Positions 36,401 through 49,785 are shown, numbered from the stretch's first letter. The stretch is 64,000 bases of DNA from Holacanthus passer (GCA_025331565.1 JAFREQ010000130.1:873001-937000); one strand, 5' to 3'. A program made the numbers and translations. The notes: generated by a model from the sequence alone, not told the origin.

Positions 36401-36694
36401 AGACAAGAGAGCAAATACTGACAAAAGACATATAGCTCGCTCACACACTCTTCAACTGTATGTTGGAGTTAACGTCAGTGAGGTTATATAGAAAATATAT
36501 AGAAAGACAGAAATGTGCAGAAAGATGGAAAAGCCAATGTAATGTTACACAACTGACTGACTCGCATCATCTAATAAGTTGAACCTCTTAAACTGTGAAA
36601 ACACAGGCACAATGACAACATCGTTTATGAGTGTGATGCTTTTTGGCAGCTGATCTCGGATCAGTTTTGCAACAGCGATTCCAAAAACGTTTGA
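27426..36694. other. Gene desert block with one decayed repeat
   Basis: Noncoding sequence of about 9 kb between the two repeat copies. Apart from the fossil repeat at 31020-31225, I see no transposon, RNA gene or exon. All open frames are under 150 codons and lack splice or protein context. Confidence 0.4.
31020..31225 (-). repeat. Decayed fish dispersed repeat
   Basis: The segments TCTTATTCCAAAACCATGGG, AGCTGTCCACAAGATTGAGG and GGATGAGGTCGAGGTCAGG match, in order, a repeat very common in fish genomes. Coordinates are approximate and the superfamily is not resolved. Confidence 0.5.
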
Positions 36695-36930
36695 CTCCAT
36701 CCTTGTGATCGACTGAGTCTTTCCAGGATGAACCTTTCATACCCAATCATGATCCTATCACCTGTTACCAATGAACCTGTTTTACCTGTGGAAGGATCCA
36801 AACAGGTGTTTTTGGATCAGTCCACAACTTTCACAGTCTCTTATGTCCCAACTTGTTTGAAACATGGTGCTGCATCAAATTCAGAATAAGCAGAAATTTA
36901 CAGAAATCAATGAAGCTGACGATCAAACAT
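36695..36930 (-). repeat. High-copy fish dispersed repeat, copy B
   Basis: The second copy of the element at 27150-27425, in the same orientation, sharing most bases from GACTGAGTCTTTCCAGGATG through GCATCAAATTCAGAA. Small indels and substitutions separate the copies, so they are independent insertions of moderate age. Confidence 0.7.
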
Positions 36931-38814
36931 TGTGGAGCATAATTGAGTATACATGAAAAATGATTTCTTATGATCTCAACTTTTCTTTTCTAGGAGGAAG
37001 AAAATGTCATTTATCCTTTAAAAAGCTTAAATGGCTGTTATTCCTTTCTCATTCCCATCATGAATGCATAAATGTGGTATCATTGGTGGCCCAGTAGGAA
37101 ACGAGGCCCTAATCCCGGCGGTGTTAATGCCACGCTGTACCAAAACGTCCTCCCAGAGAAAAATACATCAGCAGCCCTTGAACTTGAAGCCACAGGACAG
37201 ATACAGGCAGCAGTCAATAGGCTATTATGTGACTGTGAGATAAGGTTAATGCCCCGGAGAGCTCGGGAGGCAGGCCCTCACCGTACGCCTCGCAAAAGGT
37301 CAAACATATTCACCGTCTCCTCTCTGAAATTTTATTCACACACCGGGCGCCCCCACGGGTTTGATGGGACTTGGCACCGCGGCCGCAGTCGGCTTACGTA
37401 AGCTTTTGAAATAGATTTAGCTGCCGCAACTGTAAGAAGGCCCAGGGGGGAATGTGTGGGTATAAACACTCCGACAGTCTCCCACCACATTCACTGCTTC
37501 TTTTCACTTTGTAAAGGAATGAGCTTAGTCGCCACAGGAAGGGATGAATGAACCCTTCAAAAGCCACTAAATGCTCTCACGCTTCAGAGGAGAGAAAAAA
37601 ACACACACAGATGAGTAGATGTGCAGCGTATGCAAGGACGGCCTGTCCTTGACGCCGGCTCAAAAACAAGAAACGTGTTCTCCGCCGCCGCAGAGGAGGC
37701 TCTTCTGGAGCAAACAGAGGCGTCTGGAAGCGCCTGTTGAAATCTTTGCCGCTCAGAGCGCAGTTAAGATGAGGTAATATTTAGCCAGAAAATGGTCAAA
37801 GGGAAATACTTTGGAGGCTTTTGTGGTCTGTGGAATCTGAGGTATGCAGGAACCGCTACTGGATGTGTTACCAGAAACCTGGAGCGAGAGGTGAGAGATT
37901 AGATGTCCTTCTTTGCGTTCGCTGTTCCCATGTGTCAACACCGGCGAGAGCAGTAATGGACCTTTAAACGCACAGACGGTGTTGCTCAAACAGCGAGAGC
38001 GAGCTGAGATACAGCAGCAGTGAAATGATTGTGTTTTTAATTTGGACAATCTCACCGCTCTTTATCTCAAAGTCAAATGTGGAACCACCCAGTAAATAAA
38101 CAGGATTTAAATGAACGTGACGAAAAGAAACTCAGATTCAAGTCAGTTTTGTTAAGATATCATTGAATGGGAAAAAAACAACATACTTAAAATTCTACAC
38201 TGAATCCAAAGATAATACGTAGAGAGAAGAATGGATTTATGTTCGAGTTGGATCGTGTCATGTCAAACAGACATGATGTGCATCGACGTGTCGGGAAGTA
38301 AAGAGCCAAATCTGAATAATCTGTCTCACTGTGAACTTTTATACAAATGCATCAACAAGCTCTGAATCTTTTGACTTTGAAATATTAGAATATCAGTTTG
38401 CTTCTGCTGTCTCGCAGGTCAAAGAGTCACAGCTGAAAAAGCCCATTAGAATAAATCTCCCAGTGTTTGATAACTGAAAGCATCCAACAATTACTGCGGC
38501 TGCGCTGCCTTTCTTGATCTGAGCAGCTTTGCGCTGATCCTTGAAAAGCTCCATTCTTGTCTGGGGCCGGGCCCTCAGGTAACGACTTGCTGCTCGTGGT
38601 CTCGTGTGCACGTCGAGAGGGAGAGGACCAGTAGACGGAGGTGAACAAAGATCGCTCGATGTCTCCAATTTGTAAACTTTCCCTCACATGTGACTCTGAA
38701 GTTTTTTTTTTTAAATCAGTAAGAACAGCCAACATTTTTCCAAAAAGTGTAAATATATTCCCCAATATGTTCCTGTTTTTTTCCCGGGTTCATTGTAGAT
38801 GAAAAGCAGCAATA

Positions 38815-38945
38815 ATATTCTGAAGAACTGAAGAAGCTTCTTGGATGAGAAGTGAAACAAGATCCTCCAACTACGTTCAATTGCCTTTGATTCACCTTGT
38901 ACTTGAATATCACGACCTGGACGACTGAGAACCTTCAGGCATTTT
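38815..38945 (+). repeat. Fragment of a common fish repeat
   Basis: TGAAGAAGCTTCTTGGATGA, GAAGTGAAAC, CAATTGCCTTTGATTCA and CACGACCTGGACGACTGAGA follow the order of a widespread fish element, possibly from a retroelement 3' region. Class assignment is uncertain. Confidence 0.5.
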
Positions 38946-41354
38946 AATAAGGAATATTTTGAAACATGGAAAAATGTATTTCCAAGTGAAACACAACTGT
39001 AAACATATTTTGTCGTCTGAAATTATTTGCCCGTGATCCCGTCTGTAAAACCATCTGCTGCATTTCGCCTCATTTCACAACATTCAACACCATTAAAGTT
39101 AATGTGCACAGCACTTAGAAAAACAAGTTCCAAAACAAACGCTGACTCGACTTGAGGAAGAGCACAAACAGCACCAGTGTAAATCCTGTCATCAAACATG
39201 AACTTGAGCAGAAGTACACAAGTATTATCAGCTACATGTTCTTCAAGTATCAAAAGTAAAAGCACTAATTATGTGGAAGTGGCTCTTTCATATTGTTTCA
39301 CACTTCAGTTGGTTTAGTTCTGATCTCGTTCTTCAGTTCTCCAGTTTTACTTTTGCACCGCTGCTTGACTGTAGCAGTGATGATGACAACGCGCTGTAAA
39401 AGCCTGATGTGTGTTTTCTGGTGTGGACGAAGCTGTATTTTGTGGCTCATAATCACAGTGTTGGACGGAGGGACACCTGTAACCTGCCGCTGCTGGACGT
39501 CACCGTGTGACACGATTCACAGACGCACTTTGCTCAGATAAAGATCACAGGAAACGCGATTCACACTCACTGTCACGAGGCCAAGCGGAGAAGTGGATCA
39601 CACAAACTCGAGCTCTCATTATTTTCAGAAGCTACACAGGATGATGAGACAGTGGAGGAAGCAAGTTACCAAAGTTTGATCAAACTTTTCGAGGGACAGT
39701 GAAGTTTATCGTCTGTAAACTGCATGAATCAAAATCTTTACATTCACAATGGATTAAATTACAATGTGAAAGGTGATTAGCTCAGTCAAAGCCGAGCTGA
39801 AAGGACGGTAAGAATCCAACGCTGCTTTGTTTCTGCAGGGCGAGCAAGTGAAACTGTTTTCACTCACATATCAGTTTTATGAGGTGGAAAGCAAATTGGT
39901 GAACAGAGGTTCAGTGTTAAAACGTGTCAGTCAAACTGTGTTCATGCAGTAACACTGGTACAGAATAGAAAAATGTTCTCGGTCACAATTTTAATCACAC
40001 ACCTACTGATAAAGTTTATTTAATGTAAACTGACATAAAAAACATGTCACTGTTTGGTCCATTGGTGAAATTCTGTATATGTTAATATTATGAAAATTCA
40101 AAAAGAAATTGTCCATTCAGCCCGTCTGCATGATTAAAGTCTGTGTTAACACATCTCGTCTGCTCATCGACTCTGAATGGTTTCAGGACGGATCTGACAG
40201 CCAGGACGGCCACAATCATTTTCGTTTTGTCTCGTCCATCTGCTCCGAGGACATTCACTCTTTTCCGCGTCAAACAACCCAATTATTCTACGTATCTGTG
40301 CTCCATCGTGGTTTCATCAGGGGCTCTTCACCACAGCTGGCGGTGTCTTTCATTTTTACTGAGAGCTCAGTGATGCGGCGCAATTTCTCGTTGCAGGAAC
40401 CTGCTTTAATTTCACAGGGAGATGATACAGTGCATTTCCACCGTATTTCCTGTCTCCTCGTCCACAGCCACTTTGAACGTCATCTGAGCCCCGAGAGGCC
40501 GAGGGCGGCGACCTTCCCACTGAAGCTGAATACATCTGAATATGTCGAGATCTCAAACAGCAGATTTATGACGGCACCTCCAGACGGACGGGCAGCGTCT
40601 GCAGTGGCCATCTATTTTAGGAAGTTACTGGGCTTTTTGTTAATATTATGCAACGATTTTACCACAAGAAAAAACCTTTACAATCATTTTGATGCTACAA
40701 GCTGACTTGTAACACGCCGTCTCTGTTTTTGACCCGTTTACCTGCCCGACCATGTTCCATTTCATATCTGCATTTAGGTCTTATCCCCTGTGTTCCTGCC
40801 GCCCCGCTTGCACCATTGCAACATTTAGTTTTTTTGTTTGAGAGCTTCATCCCCCATCTGGCCTGTAGGGGTCAGCAAAAACACTACTTCTTCCATAGCG
40901 TTGCTTTAAAAGGAAACTTTTGTGACTTGATTCTGCAGATTTGTTTTGGTGACACAGGCAAGTCAGAAAATGAGAAACAGACTGTTGGTTTGGATCTTTT
41001 CATGGAATTTGTTGAGAAATATACATCAATACCAACCTGATACTTTAAATGCAAATGACTTAAATCAGTAGTTTCCAGTTCTTTTATTTTATTAGCTTTT
41101 GCATATTGTTGCTGTCCCTCGTCTTGCAGGAGCTGTTGTGCAGATAGATAATAGCACTTTAAAGAAAAGTCAGATTTAGTGGCTCCCTTCCCACCGGAGC
41201 CGACAGGTTCAATGTATACAAGCACGGAAAGTAAAATATGAATGTGGCCATTGTTGCACAGCTGCTTCGGCGGCGCTTTCACTCTGTGACAGATTTATGG
41301 AGCTGCTTTATAAACCTCTTGGAAGTCATTCAGGAGCAGCTTTTGAAACCTGAT

Positions 41355-41357
<3 letters not shown>

Positions 41358-41395
<38 letters not shown>
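41358..41395 (+). repeat. (AG)n microsatellite
   Basis: An uninterrupted AG run of 19 units. Confidence 0.95.
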
Positions 41396-41397
<2 letters not shown>

Positions 41398-42098
41398 TTA
41401 TATGGTTTATATCTCATCTCAGGATCGTCTGGCTGACCTCAGTGCTTTCACAACATCTCAGCTGCATCTCAAAGGCTCGAGAACCTGTAACTGACGGCAG
41501 AGGAAATCAGAGGCTGTAAAACCTACAGAAACAATACTGATAGTGATGAAAACAGCAGGTAGATCGAGTTTGGAAAGGAACGACTTTTACACTGTGAGTA
41601 TTACAGAACTGAAATCCTCCAGAACAGGACAGGGCAAAGTGTTAAATGAAGTCATGTGCCATAATTTACATTTTTGCTCTAATACATTTGGACTTCTGTT
41701 CCAAACAATCACTGATTTTCAGCCATTTCTGTGCAGTATTAAAGTCACGTTGAAACTTGCTCACATTGTGTAATAAATCGCAGCGAACATCGAGTCTGCA
41801 GTAATTTTTGTCATTGTTAAATTATAGTTGCACAACAAAGCACATTACAGTAAGTGCCGACTAATTTGAGAAGCCCACACCTGGTTACCTCATGATAATA
41901 ATGTAATTTTGACCAAAATTGCACAGCTGAAGCAAGCGGCTCCTCATGATCCGATCTGGTCGATTTCACGTGGTTTGGAAATGAGTGGAAATCAATGATT
42001 GCACAGGATGATGGAAAAGTACAGTGAAATGTCTGAAACACAGCAGCAGCGTTTGCAAAGTGGTTCGCTGTGTGTACGTACATGTGACTTTTACAATT

Positions 42099-42265
42099 CT
42101 TTCATTTAGCAGATGCTTTTATCCAAAGCAACTCACATCTGACAAACAGCCACTGGGGAAATTTGGGGTTCAGTGTCTTGCCCGCGGACACTTGGACACG
42201 CAGCCTCAAGGGGCCAGGGATTGAACCATCAACCTTCTGACTGGTGGTCGGCCTCTTAACCCTGA
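42099..42265 (-). mobile_element. tRNA-derived SINE
   Basis: Read on the minus strand, the right-hand end is a tRNA-like head (GGGTTAAGAGGCCGACCACC) with a Pol III B-box-like GGTTCAATCCC (plus strand 42217-42227). It is followed by a body and a 3' part that reads on the plus strand as TTCATTTAGCAGATGCTTTT near 42101. This is a very common fish SINE design. Target-site duplications were not identified. It is truncated or decayed and non-coding. Confidence 0.65.
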
Positions 42266-43378
42266 CGATGCCTTTAATAACTAATATTGCGACCAAGAGA
42301 CGTCAACGCACTGAGAAAGAAGAAAACACCACACGCATCACATTTAGAAAAAACTACAGCAAATTAATAAAAGAAGCAAATTTAGAAACACAAATGATGA
42401 AACAAAAACACAAAGTCAACAGTCATAGACAGATACACTTCATTCACCCCTGTTGCTGCTGATGGCTCCAGATGAATGGAGAGAGTCACGAGGCCTCGTT
42501 CTCTGTGAACCATGATCAAGCGACCAAAAACACATCGTCACCTCTGAGGCCGTGCTGCTCGCGTGAACTCATTTTTTTAACATTAATTAGCGGCCAACAG
42601 AAGCAACATGTCCAGATGTGAACATCAGTTCGCACGTAGTCGGACTTCTGGACAAGCGTCCCCGTCTTTGGGCGGGACTCCACCGTCTCTGAACGGACGT
42701 GTTCGGACTTAACATTTATGACACATTGGCTCCTGTAGAGGAGACGAAACGATGACGGTAACCAAACTATGAATTAACGCCCCTTCAGTCTTGACACACA
42801 CTGAAAATTACAACGTAATCACATGAAGTGTTTCCTCCCCTGCCTCCACTGCTCAGCAAACAATTACATGAATTAGCAGGGACGCTTTGCATAACGCACA
42901 TCTGTGTGCTTTAATTAACCTAATATCTGTCAAAACACATTGCCTGATTGCTGTCCTGATTTACTCACAGCCTTCGTGAGCATGGACGGAAACCTGCGAG
43001 CAGAGGAGAGCGGGAACAGGAAAACCTCCTTTTGATTCCAGTTGTTAAATGCATCTGAATAATGAGGCGTTGATGAGGGACACGTCCTTCACCTTCAGCT
43101 CTGGCTCCGAGTCAGTCTCAGCTTTCATTTCTCAAAACAGCAGGAAAAAGTTGACTTTAATTCAAATATAATATAATATATATAATATATAATAAATCCA
43201 CACAAAATGAAATAGTTTTAGTTGTAAACTTCTGTTGATGATAACAGCGTCTCAAGAAATTTGCCTGAACAAACATTTATCTTCACTCGCAGTCGTTCAA
43301 TCAGCACATTTCCTGTATTTGCTTAATATTGTACAGAACTGCTGAGCGTTTTCTAACAATCTTCATGTGAGATCTACA
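42266..43378. other. Intergenic, no gene seen
   Basis: About 1.1 kb of unremarkable sequence, with a TA/ATA-rich low-complexity tract at 43166-43192. Confidence 0.45.
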
Positions 43379-43862
43379 TCTCATCGGCCACTTTATTAGG
43401 TACACCTGTTCAACTGCTCGTTAACCAAATCAGCCAATCACATGGCAGCAACTCAATGCATTTAGGCTTGTAGACACCTGCTGAAGTTCAAACTGAGCGT
43501 CAGAATGGGGAAGACAGGTGATATAGCTGGCTATGAATGAATGTGAAGATTGGAAAAAGTTTGCCTGGTCAGAGTCTTTTTACTCCATTCAGATGGGAGG
43601 GAATTTGGCGTAAACAACATGAAAGCATGGATCCATCCTGCACGTATCATCAGAGCACCTTTGGGATGTGGTGGAGCGGGAGATTTGTGGATGTGCAGCC
43701 GACAAATCTGCAGCAGCTGTGTGATGCCGTCATGTGAATATGGACCAAGATCTGTGAGGAACGTTTCCAGCACCTTGTTGAATCTGTGCCATGAAGGATT
43801 AAAGCAAAAGGGGTCCAACCCAGTACAAGCAAGGCGTACCTAATAAAGTGGCCGGTGAGTTC
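43379..43862 (+). mobile_element. Decayed Tc1/mariner-type DNA transposon
   Basis: The ends are inverted repeats built on CGGCCACTTTATTAGGTAC (left near 43385, right near 43836-43854 as its complement). The interior keeps fragments of the C-terminal end of a Tc1/mariner-like transposase on the plus strand. EHLWDVVEREI is at 43653-43685 and DVQPTNLQQL at 43690-43719, one base out of frame with each other. A full element would be well over 1 kb, so this copy has a large internal deletion plus frameshifts and cannot encode a transposase. Target-site TA dinucleotides are not clear at both ends. Confidence 0.8.
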
Positions 43863-46800
43863 ATGCAGAGCTGCCTTGTTATCTGATTTACAAGGAAAGA
43901 ATAAAACATTGTCTGAAAGTGAACTTGAAAGTAAAAAGTGAGCGATGAGTTGAAGTCAGCTCTGTATAAATAGACTGATCCTTCGCCTGAAGCCAGGTTG
44001 TTTCACCTGAGACAAACTGCCAAGAACAATTACCGCCGCGCTGGAAAGGTTACAGGGTGATGAAAAGACTGACGACACTTTTTATTTTAAAAATGAAATC
44101 TGATCTTAAATTCTGCATTTATGAGCTCTCGTTCCTCCTGTGACTGACTTTTAAAAGAAATCTCTCTTTTCACTCTGTTTCGCTCTTTTCTCATTATTTT
44201 CAATGCAGCAGTCATAGTTTCACTTTATAAGCTTTGTGAGTCTCGACAGGACGCCCACAAAAAACTAAATATGTCTGCACGTGCAAACTAACCAGGTTTG
44301 ACAGACAAAACTCCATTTGGATAATTCCATATTTTCATTTGACTTGGAGCAAATGAGCATCTGCAGCTCTGGAGATATTTTGGGAAGAATAAACGTGTTA
44401 CTGAAACATCCTTTGCCAGTTTGCTGTGAAGTGAAGAAGAAATCTGCAGAAAGTTTGTGCACTTCTGTCTTTTCCAGTCACTTTTTGTGGCAGACATTTT
44501 GACTTGGTAGGAAAAGCACACATGTGACTTACAAGTGACAATATGCTCGAGTCTGAAGAGAACACCTGAATGAAATACAGTTATTAATGTTATGAATCTC
44601 ACCTGTGTTTTTCTTTCAGTGTTAAAATGTCTTCCACAAAAAAGTTGCATTGATTGGTCTCATTTCTTGCAAACAAGTCAAGAATGAACTTAAAAACCTC
44701 ACTGAAATGACAAACATCCACGTCAGTGACCTACAGCACCATAAAACCCATAAAGGAAAAAATGACTCGACAAGAACCCAGAAAAAGTCCCAACAGCAGA
44801 AACACCTTTACCTTCACATCCACCCAGCTGTGAAGCTGTGTGCTGTGTTATTGAAGCGATTTAATGCTCGGACAAGTCCAAGTTGCCTCTGAAAGAAATG
44901 TGCAGTCGTGCGTCCGTTGAGCCGCCACTGGAGCTTAAACAAACACCTGCATTAATTGTTTGCTCTGCGTGCTTCGGCTTTATTGCTCACAGGTGACGGA
45001 GTCTTTTGATTGGATTCAACTCGGAGCTCGTTGTCGGTCGTCAGTTGCATTTTAGCAGAGCTTGACTTGACTTGCAAAGAGTTTTTGAGGCCTTGGTATT
45101 CCCACGTCCTGATTGTTGCTTTGAAATGTGCTGAGCTCAGAACTAAAACAGAAGAAAAATGATGGCGGTTTGTCCAGAGGGAGGGAGCCGAGTCCGTCGA
45201 GCCATTTCTCATAGTCAGACCTTTGTTGGGAAAAGAAAAGCAGGCGGTTTGGGGAACGGCTCGGGACAATGTAAAGGCCATGAAAACATATAGTGTGGCA
45301 GTTTTTGCTGAGTGCTCACGGTGCTGCTCTTTGAGTCACAGTCGTGCTCAGCAACAAATTACAGGCTCTCAGCGTACGAAACCAACACCCACTGACCGCA
45401 AAAGTGTGTACGATACATCGACACCATATCTGCAATGATGCAGACACAGGCCACCTCATATCCAGCACACTTTACACTTGTCTCCAAACAGGCTGTGTGT
45501 CAATCCGTGATTTACAGGCTCTCTGGAAACCTTTTTCTGTGATCGAACATTTCCTGGCAAAAGCTGATAAACCACAAATCAGTCAGAGGTGAGGTAAAGC
45601 TTTCAGGACCTGAGCGCTGCGAGGAGGAGCCGAGTGAAGAAATTCTCTCTTGGCTGGCATCAGTGATAAACGACTCGTTCAACTCCCCAAAGGCAAACCA
45701 GAATCCTGGAATATGTCTGGACCTGTGCACCAGTTGTGTGATCCGCTCGGGCCGATTCCCGGCTGATACACAATGTGCGCTCATGTGCTAAAAGGCGCTG
45801 TGCTTCAGAGGCGATGCCCGATTCGCACATTCACTGCAACATATTTTCTGCCTCTCAGACTTTATCATTCGCAGGGAGTGGAGTCGAACGAAGACAAAGC
45901 CAAAAGTAATTTGTCGCCGTAACACCGAGTTAATCCCACCACTTAGTATCAATTTTCTCCTACAAGGACTGCATGCGCTTTCTGAGGTTGCTAATAAGGT
46001 GGAAGTAATAAGCCCCTGGATACCGTTTTAGCGTGCCAGTCGTGCGTTATGAAGACACACTGCATCAAGCTTTCATATCCCCCGAGTAGCACAAACAGAG
46101 TCACCGCGGCCGAGAACTCGCGGAGGCAATTTGAAAACTTATATTGCACAGTTGACTAATTAGAAGGACGAGCTGTTCTCGGAGAGCGAACAAATATATA
46201 CGAGAGAGATGCTCAGCCATAGTGGGACGATGATCACTGTAGTATGTTGATGTCTGATGGAAACTTGGTGATAAGTCGTGAATATAAAAACATTGATGGC
46301 TCCCCAGACTTAAAACCACTCTTTCACATGAACAGCGAAGGTACAGGAAGCTGCTTTAGGGAGATTTATGTCAAGGTGCAGCAACACTTACTAAGATGAT
46401 CGTGATCATGTGCAGCCGCCGACTAATACCAGACTGATCTCGACATAAAAGAAAACACTCTTGCCAAGGGTCCATTTAGCAGCAGCAGATGGATGCGATG
46501 CATTTTTCTGAGCACTTAAAAACTTATCATCCATTTTGACTTAAAGCTTCGAGTGTCGAGAACACCATCTCAACACTTGAGCTTTCAGAGTCACTGCAGT
46601 TCAAAACTCCACTTAAAGAAGCAATTTGAAGATTATATTGCACATTTAGCTGATTAATAAGATGCACTGTTTAGCAAGTTTGGCCCAGTTTTGACTTAAG
46701 ATGAAAAGATGCCTTTTGACCTGCAAAACACCAAATCAGTGCTTAATGGGAAGCGAAATGTTTCTTCAAAGGAGGATCTTTGGGACGTCTGCCCACCTCG

Positions 46801-49780
46801 CATGATTGGTTTTAATTTGTTGAGAGTGTCTCCTTCATTTCATGTGTGCGCTGCATGGAGGAACAAAAATATCCATCAACAACACACTCAGAAATCAAGC
46901 AAATCTAAGCCTAATTGTGCCACTTGACCAACACAGTAAACTCAAGACCACATTCGAATTAGCATGTAAATGGATGACAGCGTCGTGCTGAGCGCTGTTG
47001 TCGTGAGTCAAACCTGGCAAACTGTATCAAACACCATTAAAAAAAAGTAGGTGTTGAACTAATCCTTTGCTCAGTGCAGTCGAGGGAAGCTGGAAGTCGT
47101 GCTCTCCATCTTTCTGACTAAAAGCTCTCATACAAATCTCAGGATGCTTTGGTCGAACATCGGAGCAGGAAGCTACAAACCCATTAATTCCTGTTGTCGA
47201 CGTGCTGTGGGAAGCTGGGATCTCGCCGTCGAGCGTGTAAAACGAGGCCTCTGTCTTTATGTGCGATAGAGTTTCTCACCTCTTACAGCCATTCAGTAGG
47301 ATTAGAAGGAAAACCGGTAGGTGGTTACTTGTTTGGCCGCCCCCCATCGAGCCAATTCTCGCTCTCCCAAGACGTATGGCCGCTCCAAAGCCGCAGGGCT
47401 GAAATATAATCTGGAGCTCTGTGCAGCAAATCACATGGCTCTCTGGGAAACAATACACCCAGGTACTGTACGGGGGGGAGGCGGCGGAGGGGGCGAGCGC
47501 TCGGAAGATAAAGTGGACGCTATGAACTGTAATGGATACACGCAAGGTTTTGACAATTTCAGGATGGAGACCATATATCAGCTGGCCTGGAAATGGGACG
47601 AAGGATCTTATACTCGTGGATCAAGTGGAATTATCAAACAGGCTAATAGCTTTTCTGCAAATGCTCCTGAAAGCAGCTCTGTCTGACAACAAACCTTAAA
47701 ACACGTTTGCAGTTTCAGTCCAGCATGATGCAGTAAATCTGCCTGCGCTTAATCAGTGTTGATTCTTCTTTGACAGTTCGTCAAAGTTTGCGAGAACCGT
47801 TCACTCAGACTCTCAGGCAAGGATGCACCAACCGGGATTAACTCTGAAACATCATTAAATCAACATGTTTATCTTGTGATCATGAACTAGTTTCAGACTG
47901 TACACTATAAACACAAACTTCATTCAAACTGCAAACCTGAAAAGAGAAACGTCCTTTTAACAGACAGAAACCTGGGAACAAATACTCCTGCAGACCTCGA
48001 CAGAAAACACGGGAGTGAACAAAGCTCTGATTGGAGCCTCATCAGCGACACTGTCTGTCTGTATTTACGTTTCCAACATTAAATCTGTCCATCAGCTCAC
48101 ACAGAAGATTTGTCTCTAAACCCATTAAATCTGAGTCTGTTGGCCGAATAACCAGATGATGCTTGTGACAAACATCAGGTAGAAATGTGTTCAATGTGAT
48201 CAATTACAGTTTTATTTATGGGCTTCTGCCAGTGGCACGAGTCTGAACTGTATTTAAACAATTTAACTTTATATTTAAAGAGAACTAATCCAGGTTTTAA
48301 TTTGGATTATGCAAAGCAAACGGGATCACAATTCAATCTTGTTTGATCATTTTCGACAAAGTTTGGGTAAACTTTGCTAATCTTAGTTTAAATTCATACG
48401 TGTTGGTTAATATTTGACTTGAACTAGTTTCTAATTTCATCGTTAATGCACATTCAGAACAATCACAATATCTTGTATCTTTGGACTGTTTCTCTGTTGG
48501 ACTGGATCTTTTCTTTCATCATTAAGTGTCAAAAACACTGAGCAACATTTTTTTTTTTACAAATCGCGACCCAAAGGATCTGCGACCGTCTCAGATGATG
48601 TCTTTATGGTCCATTATCTTACAGCTAGACATCACAGGGAAACAGTACGTCGGGCTTAGACGCACAAAGGGGAGATAAGTAAGAACAAAGCGAGCTGTCC
48701 CATGGTGTCAAAACAAGACCTCCCATTTCACCCCTATAGACGCCTCGGCCTTGAACCAGACACCAGATACTCTTGAGTCTCGCTGAGATTAGGAACAGAG
48801 ACGTCTTTAGACACAACTATCACACGACGGGCTCTGGCACCGGGCAGGGCCTTCAGGCGTGTCGGGGATGTGTTTCTGTGGAGTTTGATTTTTGGGCTGG
48901 AACCTCTGCATTCCTGAGAAGTTCAGAAGTTTAGAAAGGCAGAAGTGACCTTACATCAGCCTGGTGCCGTAAAAATCACACACATGAGAAGAAAAACTCC
49001 AAATTCTATTCTGTCCTTTTATAAACTTTGTCTTGTGGTTTTCTTCTCCTTTGTTCTCTGAAGGTTCACAACGTGATTTATTCCTCATTATAGGACCAGT
49101 TTGGTGGAATGCAGTTTCACACTTGGGTGCGGCAATTGGGTCAACATCATTTTCACAAATCACCGTGTCAACACAATAAGACGTGCACGAGTTGACTTTT
49201 CTTTTTACGCCCAACAGAGAAAAAAAAGAAAGCTTTTGAAACAGGAGGATGTTAATTTGTGACTGACTACTGTGCTGTACTTGTTCCAACCGGTGATTTA
49301 AAATGATGTGTCAACTAAAAACACATAAAAGAAATATTCTCAGAGACAATGGAGAAAATTATGATTAAGTCTTCCAGTCATTTAGTCGTGTCGTGACAAT
49401 ACTGCTGTGATCATATCTACCAGAAACAAACATGCAGCTTTTTAATCTCTATCAGGATACGACTGCATTTATTTAAATACAGACGTCTGTCATCAGGTGA
49501 CAATATTCAGACATTAACTGCATGTGTTTGTGTTTGAAAACTAAATATCATTGATGTGTCACGGTGGGGAATCCAAATGAAAGTGTAACAGTCACCAGGA
49601 ACCAATCTGACCCAAAAATACCTTTCTAAAAACAGTTCCTTCTGTTTCTCCACTTTTCTTCTCTCTCTCTTTGTTCTCGGCTTCGCTCCTTCATTTCCTG
49701 CTGATTTGCTCCTCCTGCAAGCTTCAATTAACTTGTGCGCAGGTTTGGCTTCACTCTGATGGGCCTGCCAGGTGTGGCTG
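43863..49780. other. Gene desert block with candidate regulatory stretches
   Basis: No gene recognised. The part at about 45960-46680 is unusually single-copy and contains two diverged copies of a 50 bp motif (46126 and 46621). The stretch at 47270-47690 also looks like constrained noncoding DNA. A short G-rich run occurs at 47470-47500. Confidence 0.4.
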
Positions 49781-49785
49781 ATCAG

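Larger units (their letters stand above)
36931..42098. other. Gene desert block
   Basis: No gene recognised. It holds a single-copy stretch at 37060-37400, a repeat fragment at 38815-38945, a 198-codon open frame at 40109-40705 without recognisable homology, and a GA microsatellite at 41358. Confidence 0.4.
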
